A stretch of 64,000 nt of DNA, from positions 124,001-188,000 of the forward strand of contig MCFH01000073.1 in the NCBI GenBank assembly GCA_002104945.1, in the 5' to 3' direction. The first letter of the stretch is position 1, and every line of letters begins with the position of its first letter. The DNA is from Piromyces finnis (taxonomy: Eukaryota > Neocallimastigomycota > Neocallimastigomycetes > Neocallimastigales > Neocallimastigaceae). Of this stretch, positions 13,835 through 26,990 are shown one piece after another. Below the pieces are notes generated by a model. The model was not told where the DNA came from, made no database searches, and was given only the letters and a program-made list of their open reading frames with translations. The position numbers and the translations under genes are program-made.

Positions 13835-14232
13835 TTTTTTTTTTTTTTTTTCTATTCGATAAATAAATATAATACTTTTAATAAATAAAATAAAAAAGAT
13901 AAGTTTCACGATTTATTATTCATAATAACAAAGTTGTTTTTTATTAATTTTATAAAATATATAATTCGTTATATTTTTATTATTATCTTGAATTTCGAAA
14001 GTTATACAATAGAAAATAAAATAAACTTCTATCGGTATATATGTATATTTTATTTATAATTCACTTTTTTTATTATTCTATTTTTTACCTTTTATTTACC
14101 TCTTAAAATAGTTTTACTATTTCTTTTGTTTATTTAATAATAATATCTCTTTGTTTCTTTTTCAGTATTTATTTATATTTATAATATATTTATATTCTAA
14201 ATATAATTGCCTATTTTTTATTGTTATTGTTA

Positions 14233-14264
<32 letters not shown>

Positions 14265-16751
14265 TAATGAATAAAATCTTTCTTTTAAAATAAAAGATTT
14301 TAATCTTTTATATAAGTTTTTTTTAGTTGAATTTCAAAGAATTAAAAAAGGTTGGAAATATTTTCTTCTTTTTATACAATTCTCTTTTCCTAATTTCATT
14401 AATAATTAGTGTATGATTAAATAATAAATTAAATAAATCTATTAATAATGATTAAATTAATAAATAAATAATAAAATAAATAAAATATGATAATACAATG
14501 ATAATTATTTCTTATTAATATAAAATAAATTAATTTTTTTTAAAGTTAATTAATAACAATATTAATTAAAATTAAAGTATGTACAAAACTACCAATCAAA
14601 GTTGAAATTTAAATTTGATTTATTCTTAAAAAAATTCATTTCAAAAGGGTATAGAAAAGCAGATAAAAGCGTTGGTTTAAACAACGAACAGTGAACAGGT
14701 AGTTATTTAGTTAAAGAACTAGTAAATAAATGATAATTTTAAATAATAAATAGTTATTATATAGTGTAATAGTTATACTAAATCAATAGAGAGTAGAAAT
14801 AATTAAAAAGTTGTAAAAATTAAATGATAGTCTTTCCTTACAGTACCTAATCATTGGAAATAATAAATTGTAGTAATATCCATAAACTTTAATGAAAACA
14901 CAATAACAAAATAAAAGAAAAAGGTAAGGAAGAAAATACTTTTTTAAAATACGATTTACTACCTTTTTTTAAATATTACATTGAAATATACCTTTTTTAA
15001 ATAATAAAACTTTCCAGATTTCTTTCCTTTCTTTTTTAAGAAGGCAGTGAATTTAAAATTTTAATTTTAATTTTAATATTAAAAAAAAAAAAAAATAATT
15101 TTAGAAAGTTCTTTAAACCACCATAATACTAAAAAAAAAAAAAAATTTAAATTAAAAAATTTTTAGTCTGAGCTTTGTGGGAAATAAACGAATGTTCCAA
15201 AAACCCTTCATAAAATCGCATCTTGAAAAATATAAAAATAACTCTTGAATTTAAATTGTTTTTTTTTTTTTTTTTTTTTGCTTTTTTTTTTAACTACTTT
15301 AAACTTTTTAATTACAGACACTGTTTTTTTTTTTTTTTTACTATTATTTATTATTATTTATTATTATTTCTTTTTGAACCATCATAACTACTTTAAATAT
15401 TTTTTTTTATTACAAGTATAAAAAAAAAAACTAAAAATTAACAATAAAAATTATAATTTAAAAAGGATTTAAATTGATACTCTCTTCTCTATTATACTAT
15501 ATAAAAACTTTTTGTTTTTTGTTTGGTGATTTGATTTTCACTTCCCTATTAGTTCTATTTTATAATAAATACTATTTATTATAAAAAAAAATAGTTTTTT
15601 TTTTTTTTGTCTTTTTAATTTATTTTTTGTTTTGTTTAGTTGTTTTTTTGTTTCTTGTTTTTTGTTTTTTTATTATTATTACTTTTATTATTAATTTTTT
15701 GATTTTCTGATTTAGCTTTATTTTATTAAAGAAAAATTGGCAAAAAAAAAGAGTATTAAATCTTAATACTACTTTTCCTTTTTTGTTTTTGTTTTTTTAA
15801 TTTTTACCATAACGAATAATAATAATAAAATAGACTAACTATTTTTTTTATTGATTATAATGGTTATTCGTTTTTTTTTTTTTTTTTTTTTTTTGTTTGT
15901 TTGTTTATTTTGATTTGTTTAGCTTCCTTCTTTATATAGTATAAGAGAATGAGAACAATTACAAAATTATTGAATATTCAAAAAAAAAAAAAATAATAAT
16001 AATAATAATAATAAATAAATTAATAATTGATATAAAATAATTTATTGAATGGCTATTATTACTGCTGTTTTACTGGATTTATACATAAAAAAAATAAATG
16101 ATTTTTCAAGCTTTTAAGTTTGTATATATAATAAAATAATAAAAAAAAAAAAAAATTAACCTGTAATTATTATATTCTATTATTAGAGTGTTTGTTGAGA
16201 GAAAAAAAAAAGTTGAATGAATAAAGGTGAGCGGTTTAACATTTCCGTAATTTTTTTTTTTTTTTTGGAAATCATTTTCATAAAATTATATAATTATAAT
16301 TATATTATTGCTATAACTGTTTTTAAATGAAAAATATTATTCATAAATACTTTTTTTTTTTGGTTGTATAGAATTCTCCAATCTATCTTTGAATGGAGGA
16401 ATAACAGTGTTCTTAACCTATATAATAGAATAACATGGTTGGTTGAATCATTTGATAAATTATGATGAAATTCATTAACATTTTTAACCTATAATAGAAG
16501 AAATGGATAAATCATGGTGGAATCATGTCCTAATTTTTTTTTTTTTTAATAACAGATAGTAAGTTTCATACCTTTTTTTTTTTTTCAACGGGGAGTAATT
16601 ATTATGTAAAAGTGTGTTGTAATTCAATTATAAATTATAAAGGTGTGAAATAAATTGACATTTTTATCATCCTTTTCTATGAAACTATTTAAATCATACA
16701 AGGAAAAGTGGTAAATAATGATTTCCAAAATAAAAAAAAAAAAAAAAAAAA
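13835..16751. other. Long AT-rich spacer between transporter and cyclin-like genes
   Basis: No gene supported. It contains ATT runs (about 14220-14265), long T tracts (15259-15280, 15870-15894) and an AAT run (about 15990-16013). Two loosely similar segments around 16390-16470 and 16470-16530 share TTAACCTATA, ATAGAA and GGTGGAATCAT-like words, possibly an old degraded duplication. The left end should include the transporter promoter and the right end the 3' flank of the cyclin-like gene. Confidence 0.5.
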
Positions 16752-19700
16752 CTATTTTTTAAGTTGAATCGATTTCATTATTTTTCCAAACCACTTCAAT
16801 GATTTGTTGGAGCCGTTACGTTTTGGGTAAGAGTTTGATTTATAAATATCGGCTTCACCATTCAATGGTAATTCTACATCTTCATTCTCTTCTCTTTCTT
16901 CCTTTTTCTTTTCTTTTTCTTCTTCTTCCCTACCTTTTTCTCCTTCAATTCTATGGGTCGTGGATTCAGGATCTTGTGAATATTTAATATCCTTTTCGGA
17001 GAAATAACTATTATTAATTGAATTTTCACTTCGATTATGTCCCAAGGTATAAAATTTTTTACCAACAGAAATATTCTTTTTATATCCATTGCTTCCGGTA
17101 AAAAGGGATTTGGATTTTGAATGCTTCTTAACATACCCATTCTCCTCTGGAAGAGTAAGACTGGTGCCATGACTACCACCTGATTTTAAAATATTCTTTC
17201 TTTTTGAGAAAAGGAAATTGGATGATTTTGTTTTCAATCCAGAACTATTTGATTTGACAAAATCGGCCACACCTTCAACATCTTCCGTATCTTCTTGACG
17301 AATAATATCATCTTCCATACTTTTTACAAAGGCATCATCTCCAAATGGAATGGATTTCAACATATTGACTGCTTGGGTATATTCTATATAATCATCGGAT
17401 TTTTGTTTTTCTCCTTCATCTTCTACTTCTTCATGGCGTTGTTCCATTCCTTCCTTTAAATTATCCTCTGAAAAGGATAAAGGATTTTCCAGCATTGAAC
17501 CTTGGGTATCATCAATTTTTTGACATTTATCATCTATAACTATTTGTGGTGGTGGCGCTGATGAGGAATGACGCTTTGGGTTGAGTTTCACCGTCGTTAC
17601 TTTTTCACGGCTGACCTCGAAATTTTGAGGATGAACGGAATGATCCTTGAAAAGATAGTCTTCGGGAGTGACAGAACCATCCGTTTTTTTATTAATAATA
17701 GATATTTTTTGTGGTTGGGTGTCGGGTGGATTGGAATAGCAGGTATCTATTGACCCATTAAATTTAGGATTGACATTGTAAAGGGGAAGGGAATAACGCT
17801 TATTTTGACTGGTATTGCTCACCGTGGTGCAAATACTATTACGATTACTTTGGGGTGCAAGAGATCGACTATTTCTTTTACTGCCACTATGACTACCTTT
17901 ACTTAGGTAGGGTGTATAGTTCACTTGAGATTCTGAATAACTTGGTTGATTTAGGAAGGGAGAGGAGTCGTCTCTATCCTCATGAAGGGTATTTGTACTA
18001 TTTGCTTTGGTATTAAATTTAGAACTCTTGAAATTTCTTGGTAGGGTAAGGGATGGGGCTCTTAAAAATGAAGCATTCTTGTGGGCATTCTTGGAAACTT
18101 TTTTATTTTTATCATTCTTTAAAAGATTCATGGCTTTGGAAAGCATAGATACCTTTTTTCCACCTCCACTGGTATATTTTTTAAATTCAAGATCTTCCTG
18201 AGTGTGGTAGGGATGAATGCCTTCATACACATAGAATGGATCATTCATACTACGACGACGAGGAGTGCAATTACCAGAGGTAGGATAGGAAGGATCTAAG
18301 GAATGATGTTGGACTGAATTGTCGTTACTTAAATTATTACTATTGTAGGAATGACGATGTTTCAGTGAATAAGGTGAAACAGAAATGAGACCGGCACTTA
18401 AACGTTTCGATCTACCAGGAACCATGGATGATATGGATAAGGAGGGATCGTAAATCAAACTACTTTTTGGTGCTGATGTGGAAAGTTTCGCGTGACCAAT
18501 TGGAACAGACTTAGTTTTCTTTGAGGTCATTGGGGATGGATCAAAATAATGACCATTAGTATCTCTTTCATTTTCACCTTCGACATATTTTTTTCCATCA
18601 ACAACAATGGTTGGCTTTTTATTGTGTTTTGGCAATATAATGACGGTGGGGATATACTCCTCTTGTTCATTTAATACTTTTCTAAAGGTATAAATTAAAA
18701 TTTCAGCTTCTTTCGCGTCTAATGGATTAGTACTATCGATATTTTCATTGTACATGGAAAATGCAAAATCAACAGAAGACTGTTGAGATGTGGGTGGTGT
18801 TGGATAAGAATTGGAAGAAGTGGTAGACCTATCTTTAGAAATGGTATCTAATTCTACATCTTTTTGAATGAATTCCTCCAGCAAAGTGACAACATTATCT
18901 ATTTCATCATAATTTACCAGTAAGGAATAACCCAAATATTTTATTATTTTTCTTTGAAACATGATTAAATCATCAGTATCCATTTTTGCGGCTTTTGCCC
19001 AATATTTTGCTGGTAATTGATGAACATCTTGAATAAATTTATCGCCCATCATCACCAACACTGGAAATACAAATGTTTCACTACGAGGGGTCACCACATC
19101 ATTGGGGATACCTTCTCTTAATTTGAACAGGTAGACAATAGCGTAGAGAATGACAAATGGATTTGGACTTGTTTTAATCATAAATTGATATATAAAACGA
19201 CGATAGGCGAAAAAGTAATTTTTTTCTTTTGTGTCAGCTTCACCAATAGCATCATAGACTTCATCTATAAATGTATCGGAGGGATGAATATTTGGATGTT
19301 GCCATAAAAAGAAGGTAGTGATAGTAATAAAATCAATCCATTGTTCCACTGAAATTTGTAACAATACATCCGCATCAAAACTATAAAACAGACCAACTTC
19401 ATTTTGAGCTTGTTTTGTTAAACGCATAGTACGTTTTCGATGCATTCTTTGAGATTTTATAAAAGTGTTTTCACAAATAGGAATACCTTTAGTAAAGGAG
19501 ACATTAGCTTTTCTAGCTGTATTGGTATTGACATTGGCTAATAAATGATTTTTATAGGTAAAAGAAGAAGATAATATATTTCCAGTTATACCATTAGTAA
19601 TATCACGCGTTAACGTAGGTTGATAGGATTGAGAGTATAAATTATCTTGTGGTAATAAATGAACATTTGATGGGCTAACCAAGGAAGAAGAGCCTGTTTT

Positions 19701-20168
19701 TCCCTCTTTTATATTAATATTTTGGTCACTTTGATAGGAAGAAACTTGTTCCAATTGAGAAGATGATTTAGAATTACTAAATATGGAATTATTATTATCT
19801 GCACTAGATAAGAAAGCATTTGAAGCCTTTGGATTATAAGAGAATTGATTTAATGCTGTAGGTGGTGGTGGAGGTTGTATTGCGATAGGTGATGATGCAT
19901 CTATATTTTTATTAGAATAAGAATAAGAGTTTCCCTCTTCCTCTTTTGGAAGAAAATTTTTTATATTTTCCATTTTACTATGATTTTGTTCAATATTAAT
20001 TGGACTTGAAGCCATAGCCTTTGGAATTATATTTTCTTTAGTTGAATTTCCTTTTGGATTTAATAAAATTGAAATTTGACTTTTATTAGGATTATTCACT
20101 ACAGTGGTTTCCGTGATTTGAATGGCAGCGGTATTTTCTGATTCATTTACCATTGATATATTTGCCAT
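16752..20168 (-). CDS. Large low-complexity protein with a cyclin-like fold (PHO80/PCL-like)
   Basis: A single uninterrupted frame of 1138 residues from ATG at 20168 to TAG at 16752. Residues about 258-435 are helical and resemble a cyclin box. They contain FILWQHPN-like and SPNPFVILYAIVYLFKL segments, then FPVLVMMGDKFIQDVHQ...YWAKAAKM, which parallels the core of PHO80/PCL-type cyclins where an adenine-less GDKF/ADKF helix precedes a short Trp-containing helix. The rest is Ser/Asn/Lys/Pro-rich and probably disordered, with a proline run near 99-103 and a Glu/Lys-rich charged block near 1085-1105. The C-terminus is basic (SLKWFGKIMKSIQLKK). If the fold call is right, it would bind a PHO85-type CDK and the long tails would be regulatory. 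The exact subfamily is uncertain because sequence similarity is limited to a few motifs. Confidence 0.65.
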   Translation of the reverse strand: MANISMVNESENTAAIQITETTVVNNPNKSQISILLNPKGNSTKENIIPKAMASSPINIEQNHSKMENIKNFLPKEEEGNSYSYSNKNIDASSPIAIQPPPPPTALNQFSYNPKASNAFLSSADNNNSIFSNSKSSSQLEQVSSYQSDQNINIKEGKTGSSSLVSPSNVHLLPQDNLYSQSYQPTLTRDITNGITGNILSSSFTYKNHLLANVNTNTARKANVSFTKGIPICENTFIKSQRMHRKRTMRLTKQAQNEVGLFYSFDADVLLQISVEQWIDFITITTFFLWQHPNIHPSDTFIDEVYDAIGEADTKEKNYFFAYRRFIYQFMIKTSPNPFVILYAIVYLFKLREGIPNDVVTPRSETFVFPVLVMMGDKFIQDVHQLPAKYWAKAAKMDTDDLIMFQRKIIKYLGYSLLVNYDEIDNVVTLLEEFIQKDVELDTISKDRSTTSSNSYPTPPTSQQSSVDFAFSMYNENIDSTNPLDAKEAEILIYTFRKVLNEQEEYIPTVIILPKHNKKPTIVVDGKKYVEGENERDTNGHYFDPSPMTSKKTKSVPIGHAKLSTSAPKSSLIYDPSLSISSMVPGRSKRLSAGLISVSPYSLKHRHSYNSNNLSNDNSVQHHSLDPSYPTSGNCTPRRRSMNDPFYVYEGIHPYHTQEDLEFKKYTSGGGKKVSMLSKAMNLLKNDKNKKVSKNAHKNASFLRAPSLTLPRNFKSSKFNTKANSTNTLHEDRDDSSPFLNQPSYSESQVNYTPYLSKGSHSGSKRNSRSLAPQSNRNSICTTVSNTSQNKRYSLPLYNVNPKFNGSIDTCYSNPPDTQPQKISIINKKTDGSVTPEDYLFKDHSVHPQNFEVSREKVTTVKLNPKRHSSSAPPPQIVIDDKCQKIDDTQGSMLENPLSFSEDNLKEGMEQRHEEVEDEGEKQKSDDYIEYTQAVNMLKSIPFGDDAFVKSMEDDIIRQEDTEDVEGVADFVKSNSSGLKTKSSNFLFSKRKNILKSGGSHGTSLTLPEENGYVKKHSKSKSLFTGSNGYKKNISVGKKFYTLGHNRSENSINNSYFSEKDIKYSQDPESTTHRIEGEKGREEEEKEKKKEEREENEDVELPLNGEADIYKSNSYPKRNGSNKSLKWFGKIMKSIQLKK

Positions 20169-20709
20169 ATCTTTTTGTTATATATAAAATATTAAAAAAT
20201 TAAATGTTTTTTTTTTTCTTATGACGTTTACCGTTATAGAAATATAAAGAGATGTCGTTTAGTTTTACTAAACTTTTAAAAGAATATATTAATCTAAATT
20301 TTTATTGTATTATAAGAAAAAATAAAAATTAATTAGTTTTATGTATATATTATTTTTTCAAATAGAATTTTAAATTTATAATAGAAAAAAAAAGAAAATA
20401 CTTTATTTGAGGTGTCTTTCCTTTTAATTATTTACAAAAATAAATAAATAAATATTAAAACAGTGAAAAAAAAAAATATGTTTCAATTATTAAAAAAAAT
20501 ATCAAAATTTTGTAAATTGTAGAAAGCTTTTTTTTTCCTTTAGTTTATTTTTTCTAAAAAAGAAAAAAAACTTTAATTATTTTACTATATTTTTAAACTA
20601 GATAATAATTTACTATATTTTTCTAGAGTAATATAATTATTTGCAAAATTTAAAAAATAGTATTTTTCCTTATTATGTGTATATGTGTAATTTGTCTGTA
20701 TGTGTGTGT

Positions 20710-20749
<40 letters not shown>

Positions 20750-22505
20750 GAGTTTTCACATTTATTGTTTAAATTATTTGGTATTATTGAGCTTTATTCT
20801 TTTTTCAAATTAACATTTAGTAATTTTATATATATTTTTATAATTTTTACTCTTTTTTTTTTTAATTCTTATTATTATTATTATTATTATTATTATTGTT
20901 ATTGTTATTGTTATTGTTATTATAATTTGACATTTTTTAAAGGTTGTTGTTGTTCTACTATTGATTTTTTTTTTTTTTTTCCTTTAAATAATTTATATAA
21001 TAATTATTAAAATTTAAATATTCAGATAGTTTTTTTTTTCATTATAAATAAATAAAAAAAGAAAAAAGAAAAAGGAATTATCTTTTTCTTTTTTTCCTTA
21101 TGTTCTTAAATTCTTTTATATATATATATATAATAACAATGAAAACTTTTAAAAAATTGAAATTTAAAATTTTTAAATTTTAGATTTAAAAAAAAATTAA
21201 GAAAAGAAAAAAGAAAAAAAAATATAAAAATTTTTAATTTCAATTTTTTATATTGCAATTTTTACATAAAAAATTTTTTTAAAAAAATTAGAATTTACTT
21301 GTTAATATATGGAAATGAATTCAATATCATAGATTAAAATTTATTTATTCATATTATTAATGTATTTAATTAATAGTAATTATTTATTTATTTTTATAAT
21401 ATTTATTCATTTATATTTTGTCTACCTTATCAAACAAAAAATGAAAAGGTACATTTTTATACTGCATTTTTTGTATTTCCTGCATTCCATACATTAATTT
21501 ATTTAAATAAGCGTTTAATTTTTAGTTAACAACTTTTTATTATTTTTTCTTTTTTCAATCTAAGCATTAAAATCCTTTTTTTTTTTATTATTATTTAAAA
21601 ACTTTTAACTTTTTTTGCCTCAATACACCAAACTTTTTTTTTATTCTTCCTTAAATTCACCACTCACCAACACCTATCAACCACTCATCAGCCATTCACT
21701 ACCACTATCAACCACCATCAATAAATTATTTATGGTTGTCATGGATTAAACCTTATTTAATAATAAACTTAAAATTTAATTTATTAGATTAATTTCAAAT
21801 CCTTTCTTTTTTTTTAAATGAAATAGAATGGATTATATATATTAATATTAATTGATAATATATATTTTTAATGAAAATTAATTTTAATATTAATATATTA
21901 TATTATATATCATAAGATTGACTTATTTAATGGTATTTTTTAATTTATTAATAAAAGACCATATATTATATTATATATTAATATGTGTGATATTTTAATT
22001 TTTTATATTGTGTAATTTATTTATATTATATTGAACTCAACAGAACATCAACTGATAAAAAAACAGAAAATAAAAATTAATTATAAATAAATAGGTAAGT
22101 GAACAAATAAATAATTGTATAAATAAATTAATAGATAAATAAATGAACATATAAATAAGTAAATAAATAACTAATAAACAAATAATAGTTAATAATATTA
22201 AATAAGGATTTGACTATTAATAAATATTAATTATTAATTGTTATAATAATAAATGTTAGAGTAACCTCTTTTATTATTAATTAATAATAATTATTATTAT
22301 TATAATATTAATTTTTCATTTATTATTATTAATTAGATGAACTAGTCTAGACCTCTTTATATTAAAAAATATTATTAATAGTAATAAAAAAAAAAAGTCA
22401 TTCTTTGTTTAGTCTAAACTATTAATAGAATAAAGAACATTTCATAGAATAAAAGGTGCATTAAATAAAAAGAGTATTCCATTAAAACACTTGTGAATTC
22501 TTAAT

Positions 22506-22577
22506 AATATTTATAGGATAAGGAATATGCATCAATGAGATGATATTTATAGGATAAGGAATATGCATCAATGTGAT
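22506..22577. repeat. Tandem direct repeat, two units of about 38 bp
   Basis: The words GATATTTATAGGATAAGG and AATATGCATCAATG appear twice in succession, separated by a single-base variant (GAGAT against GTGAT). This is a small recent tandem duplication in noncoding DNA. Confidence 0.8.
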
Positions 22578-23234
22578 GATAATACATATTCTATTTGTAC
22601 CAAGATAATTATAATAAAATAATGAAAATGTCTAACAAGCAATTTAACTAAGCGAAATAAATTATTCTTTATATAAAAGAAATTCATTTCATTTTATTAT
22701 ATAATATGGCATTACTTTTAATACTCTATAAATATTAAAAAAAAGTATTCATGGTTTCTTTTTATTAATAACAATAATAAAGGAAGGATCCTTTTTTTTT
22801 TTCTTTTCCACCTATTTTTTACCAGAAGGAATCTTTGTGAGATTTAAAAAAAAAAGGAAAAATTTTTTGACATGAAATGGATCGTTTCTGTGAATTGAAA
22901 GGTTAGATTTAAAAGAGGAATCTTTATCTAAAAAAGGAATTTAATCAAAATTTTAACCAATAAAATTCCTTGAATCATCTGTACAATAAATTTTAGTTTA
23001 TAATAAAAAAGGAATGTTTTTACTTTTTTTTTAAAAATATGTAACAAATGAATGTTTCATTTTTTAATTTATTTAATATATTTATATTAGATATTATTAA
23101 TTAGCAAATATACTGTAATATATTGAATAATTAATTTAATTAACTTAAATAGAATTAAAGTTTAAAGTGAAGAAGAAGAAGAAGTTAAGAAAAAAAAACA
23201 TGAAATTTTTAAAAATTATTTTCAAAGGTAATTA

Positions 23235-23700
23235 TAATAAGGGTTGGTGGTAGTAGAGGTGGTGGTGGTGGTGGTGGTAATAATAATAGTTGGTAGAAGT
23301 AGTAGTAGTAGTAATAGTGATGGTGATGGTGATGGTGGTGGTGATGGTGGTGGTAATAATAATAGTTGGTAGAAGTAGTAGTAGTAGTAATAGTGATGGT
23401 GGTGGTGATGGTGGTGGTAATAATAATAGTTGGTAGAAGTAGTAGTAATAGTGATGGTGATGGTGATGGTGATGGTAATAATAATAGTTAGTAGTAGTTG
23501 TAATAGTAGTAGTAGTAGTAGTAGTAGTAATAGTGATGGTGATGGTGATGGTGATGGTGGTGGTAATAATAATAGTTGGTAGAAGTAGTAGTAATAGTGA
23601 TGGTGATGGTGATGGTGGTGGTGGTGGTAATAATAATAGTTGGTAGTAGTTGTAATAGTAGTAGTAGTAGTAGTAGTAATAGTGATGGTGATGATAATAA
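23235..23700. repeat. G-rich strand-asymmetric minisatellite (GGT/GAT/AGT triplets)
   Basis: About seven variable-length units share the core GGTAATAATAATAGTTGGTAG, followed by runs of AGT and then GAT-GGT triplets. The plus strand has almost no C and is far richer in G than anything around it. The minus strand stays open for 165 codons (23729-23232) but would encode only His/Tyr/Thr/Ile/Leu runs, a by-product of triplet periodicity. It is a simple-sequence minisatellite that probably expanded by slippage and unequal exchange. Confidence 0.85.
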
Positions 23701-23877
23701 CAATGATTTGGTAATAACATTTTAATCATAATGTTGATATGATAATATATTGAATATCAAATGAGTATTTATTATATATTAATTTTATTTATAGGTTACT
23801 ACTATTCTACTAAAACTACTACTGCTATTCTACTAAAAACTAATACTATAAATATTAATATTAATACCTGTACTAAT

Positions 23878-23940
23878 ATACTAATACTACTACCATTTAA
23901 TACTACTACCATTTAATGCTACTACCATTTAATGCCACTA
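23878..23940. repeat. Short tandem repeat ACTACTACCATTTAAT
   Basis: Three near-identical 19-bp units, each containing CTACTACCATTTAATRC, sit side by side just beyond the G-rich minisatellite. They share its triplet character (CTA) but are richer in C on the plus strand. Confidence 0.7.
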
Positions 23941-26863
23941 CTATTATTACCTACTATATATCTATAAATATACTCTGGATATTTAAAGTCTTTTTTTCAT
24001 TTCTTTTTATTCTTTCTTTTTTACCCTTAAAAATGTTCAGCAAAAGTCCGAATTAAGAATAAAAAAGCGGATCATTAATTTTTAAAATCTCATTATAAAT
24101 AATTGAATTTAATATATTAGCGCAACATATTAACAGTCAACTGTAGATATTGTATACAAAAACTAAAAATCAAATTGACTTTTAAAAAAAGTTAAAAAAA
24201 AAAAAGCAAGAAAATAAGTAAAAGAAAAGGGAAAGGGAAAAGAAAGAAAAAGTTATGATCTTTTTAAATATAAAAAAAATATTTTGAATAATAAGTTTTT
24301 TTTTATTCTTTGTATAATGCGAGTTTTTTTTTTTTTAATTTCTTTTATTAAGCATCATGCAGAGTCATGACATGACTAATAAATCAATGTTTTTTTTTTT
24401 TTTTAAAAAATGTAATTTATAGTAATTCTTTGTTTATAATGGTTTAATTATTAATTCTATTTTAGTTTTTCTAAGATAAATACATGAAAGAAAAGATTGA
24501 AAATGATGCCAAACCTAAAATAGTGAGGATTCATTCTAAATATATATAAATATTGTTATCAATATAAATATTCAACATAAGCATCAATAACAACATACAT
24601 AATAATTATAGTGTTATCAATATAGATATACAACATAAGCATCACTACATAACACCAAATCACTTTATTCTCTTCAAAAAATATTGAATTTTTTAATTAA
24701 ATAAAAATGGACTTTTTAACTTTTAAATTAAATTTTTAAATATATATATTTTTTTTTAATTAAAAAGTTTATATAAAAAAAAAAAAAGAAAAGAAATAGT
24801 TGCAAATAGATACAATTATTCAATAACTTGCAAACTTTTTTTTTCTTTTATTAATAATAATTGTTGTAATAGAGTATAATAAAGTACTTTATTTAATAAT
24901 ATTTAATTTTCATTATAAATACTTTGATTCCCTAATAAAAGATATTAATACATTTGTATATTTATGTATATTTAAATTTATTTTACCTAAAAAAAAGTTT
25001 AAAGTTTTTTTTTTATGCAATTTAAGTAATTGAATGTTGTTTTAATGCATTGCTCTTGTAGATTAAAAAAATGTAGTTTTTAAAGAATTTAAGGTTAAAT
25101 ATAAAAAAAAAGTAATTTATTTTTTAGGGTAATTTTTTTGAAAACTAAAGTAGAAAAAGGAAGGTCAATGTAAAATAATAAAGAATTAGAAACCTTTTAT
25201 TATTAAATTTGAATTCCTCTTTCTTTTATTATTTAATATAAAATTATTCATTGAGGTATTAATAAGAGAAAAAATTAAAGGATTTTATTTTTTTATTATT
25301 AAAATTAGGGTTGTACCTTTTGTCATTTCAAGAATATTAAAAAAGAATAGTAAATAATAATATTAACAAAAGAAAAAAAAATATTTATTTCATTATAAAA
25401 GGTATTTTTTTTATAATGAGAGATAACATCCTATCAGGTTAATGATAATTTCCTGACCTTGTTAATGTTACAGCATCATTTTATAAAAACCTTATCTTAT
25501 TTATGATATTATAAAAACCTAACCCATACAATAAATAAAAAGTTCATAGGCTATATTATAAATTATAAAAAAAGGTATATACTTTAAATTAATAAAAATA
25601 CAAAAAAATGGTAAAATGATGTAAAGCTTTTTTTCTTTTTTTTTTTTACTGTTGTTGGTTTAGGATTGTGGTATTAAATTATAATTTTTTATATAATATT
25701 TATAATGTCGATTTTTCTAACAATATAAAAAAGCAAATGGAAATGTTAAGTACAATGTAATGCAAAGTAAAACAATATTGAATGATTCTTGTATAGACAT
25801 CAAATAAAGTTATACATCGATAAAATAATTTAATTCTACTTTTACATCATTAATAATAAAATGATAATATTTTTTTAAAACAAAAAAGAAAAGTTGTTAT
25901 CTTTTCATTTATTAATAAAAATAGATAATTATAAAAAGAGTTTAATAAAAATTATAAACTATCAATTATATATAAATTAGGTAAAAAAGAAAAAATAAAT
26001 AATTAATATATGTTTTGTAAAAAAAAAAATTAATATCAATAAAGATATTCATTTCTTTATAGTAATAATTACAATAACATAGGCAACAGCAAACAATAAT
26101 TATTATTGTTTTGAATAGTTAAAAAGAATGCATTATATGTATTGTAAATAGACGAATTGGATAATAATCGATCAATAAATTTATATTAAAGCAGTTTTAT
26201 AGTCTTTTTTTTTTTTTTTTAAAAAAAAAAAAATCATTTGGGTGAGAATGTTTTATAAAACAATAATATCATAAAATCTAATAGAATAACAAAAAAAAAA
26301 TTATTAGATTTTAAATATATATATTTATATTCTTTTTTTAAAAACTTTTTATATTTATATTTTCTTATGATTTTGGGTTTTGATTATAATAATATTTGCA
26401 ACTACTAAATTTTTTTTTTTATAATTGTTATTTAAAATATCTTTTATTTTTAAATATTAAAAAAAAAAAAGTTTTTAAAAAATATTAATTACTTTAGGGT
26501 TTTAGGGTATTTTTCTTTCTTTTTTTATTTGCAATAATATTAAGTAGTGATAATACTTTTTTTTTTCTTTAAAAAAAGGAATAGTAATACAAAAATAATC
26601 AGTTCAGTAGTTTTAATAAAATGTAGAATACTTTACTTTATTAAATCCATTTAATTAATAATTAATAATACTAATATTTAAATATGTAAATATATATGAT
26701 AAGTATCATTTTAACTCTAATAGTAAAAGCATTCAAGATTAAAAGCATTCATACTACTTATCTATTAAAACATTAAAACACTTTTGAGGTGGTGGTGTTT
26801 AAATTTTTTGATTTAAAAAGAATTTTCTAAATTTATCTTTTTTTTTTTTTTTGTTTCATATTA

Positions 26864-26990
26864 AATAAATAAATAAATGAATAATAAAATAAATAAATGA
26901 ATAATAAAATAAATAAATGAATAATAAAATAAATAAATAAATAAATAACTAGTTAAATAAATTTATACTAAATAAATAAATAAATAAATA
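26864..26990. repeat. AAATAAATGAAT tandem repeat array
   Basis: Repeated blocks of AAATAAATGAATAATAAAAT occur about three to four times and then degrade into AAAT tetranucleotides. It is noncoding simple sequence. Confidence 0.75.

Noticed and set aside
13835-13909. Upstream in-frame ATG for the ABC transporter
   Set aside because: The extra 25 residues are hydrophobic and then poly-Lys encoded by an A run; the ATG at 13834 begins normal-looking sequence. It cannot be excluded without transcript ends.
20675-21010. Open frame with Cys/Phe/Lys/Tyr runs
   Set aside because: It runs through a long A run and TTA/TTG microsatellites and has no motif or splice context. It is chance low complexity.
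23232-23729. 165-codon open frame on the minus strand, rich in His, Tyr, Thr and Leu
   Set aside because: It is produced entirely by GGT/GAT/AGT triplet repeats. All three frames are similarly open and there is no domain, so it is a minisatellite and not a gene.
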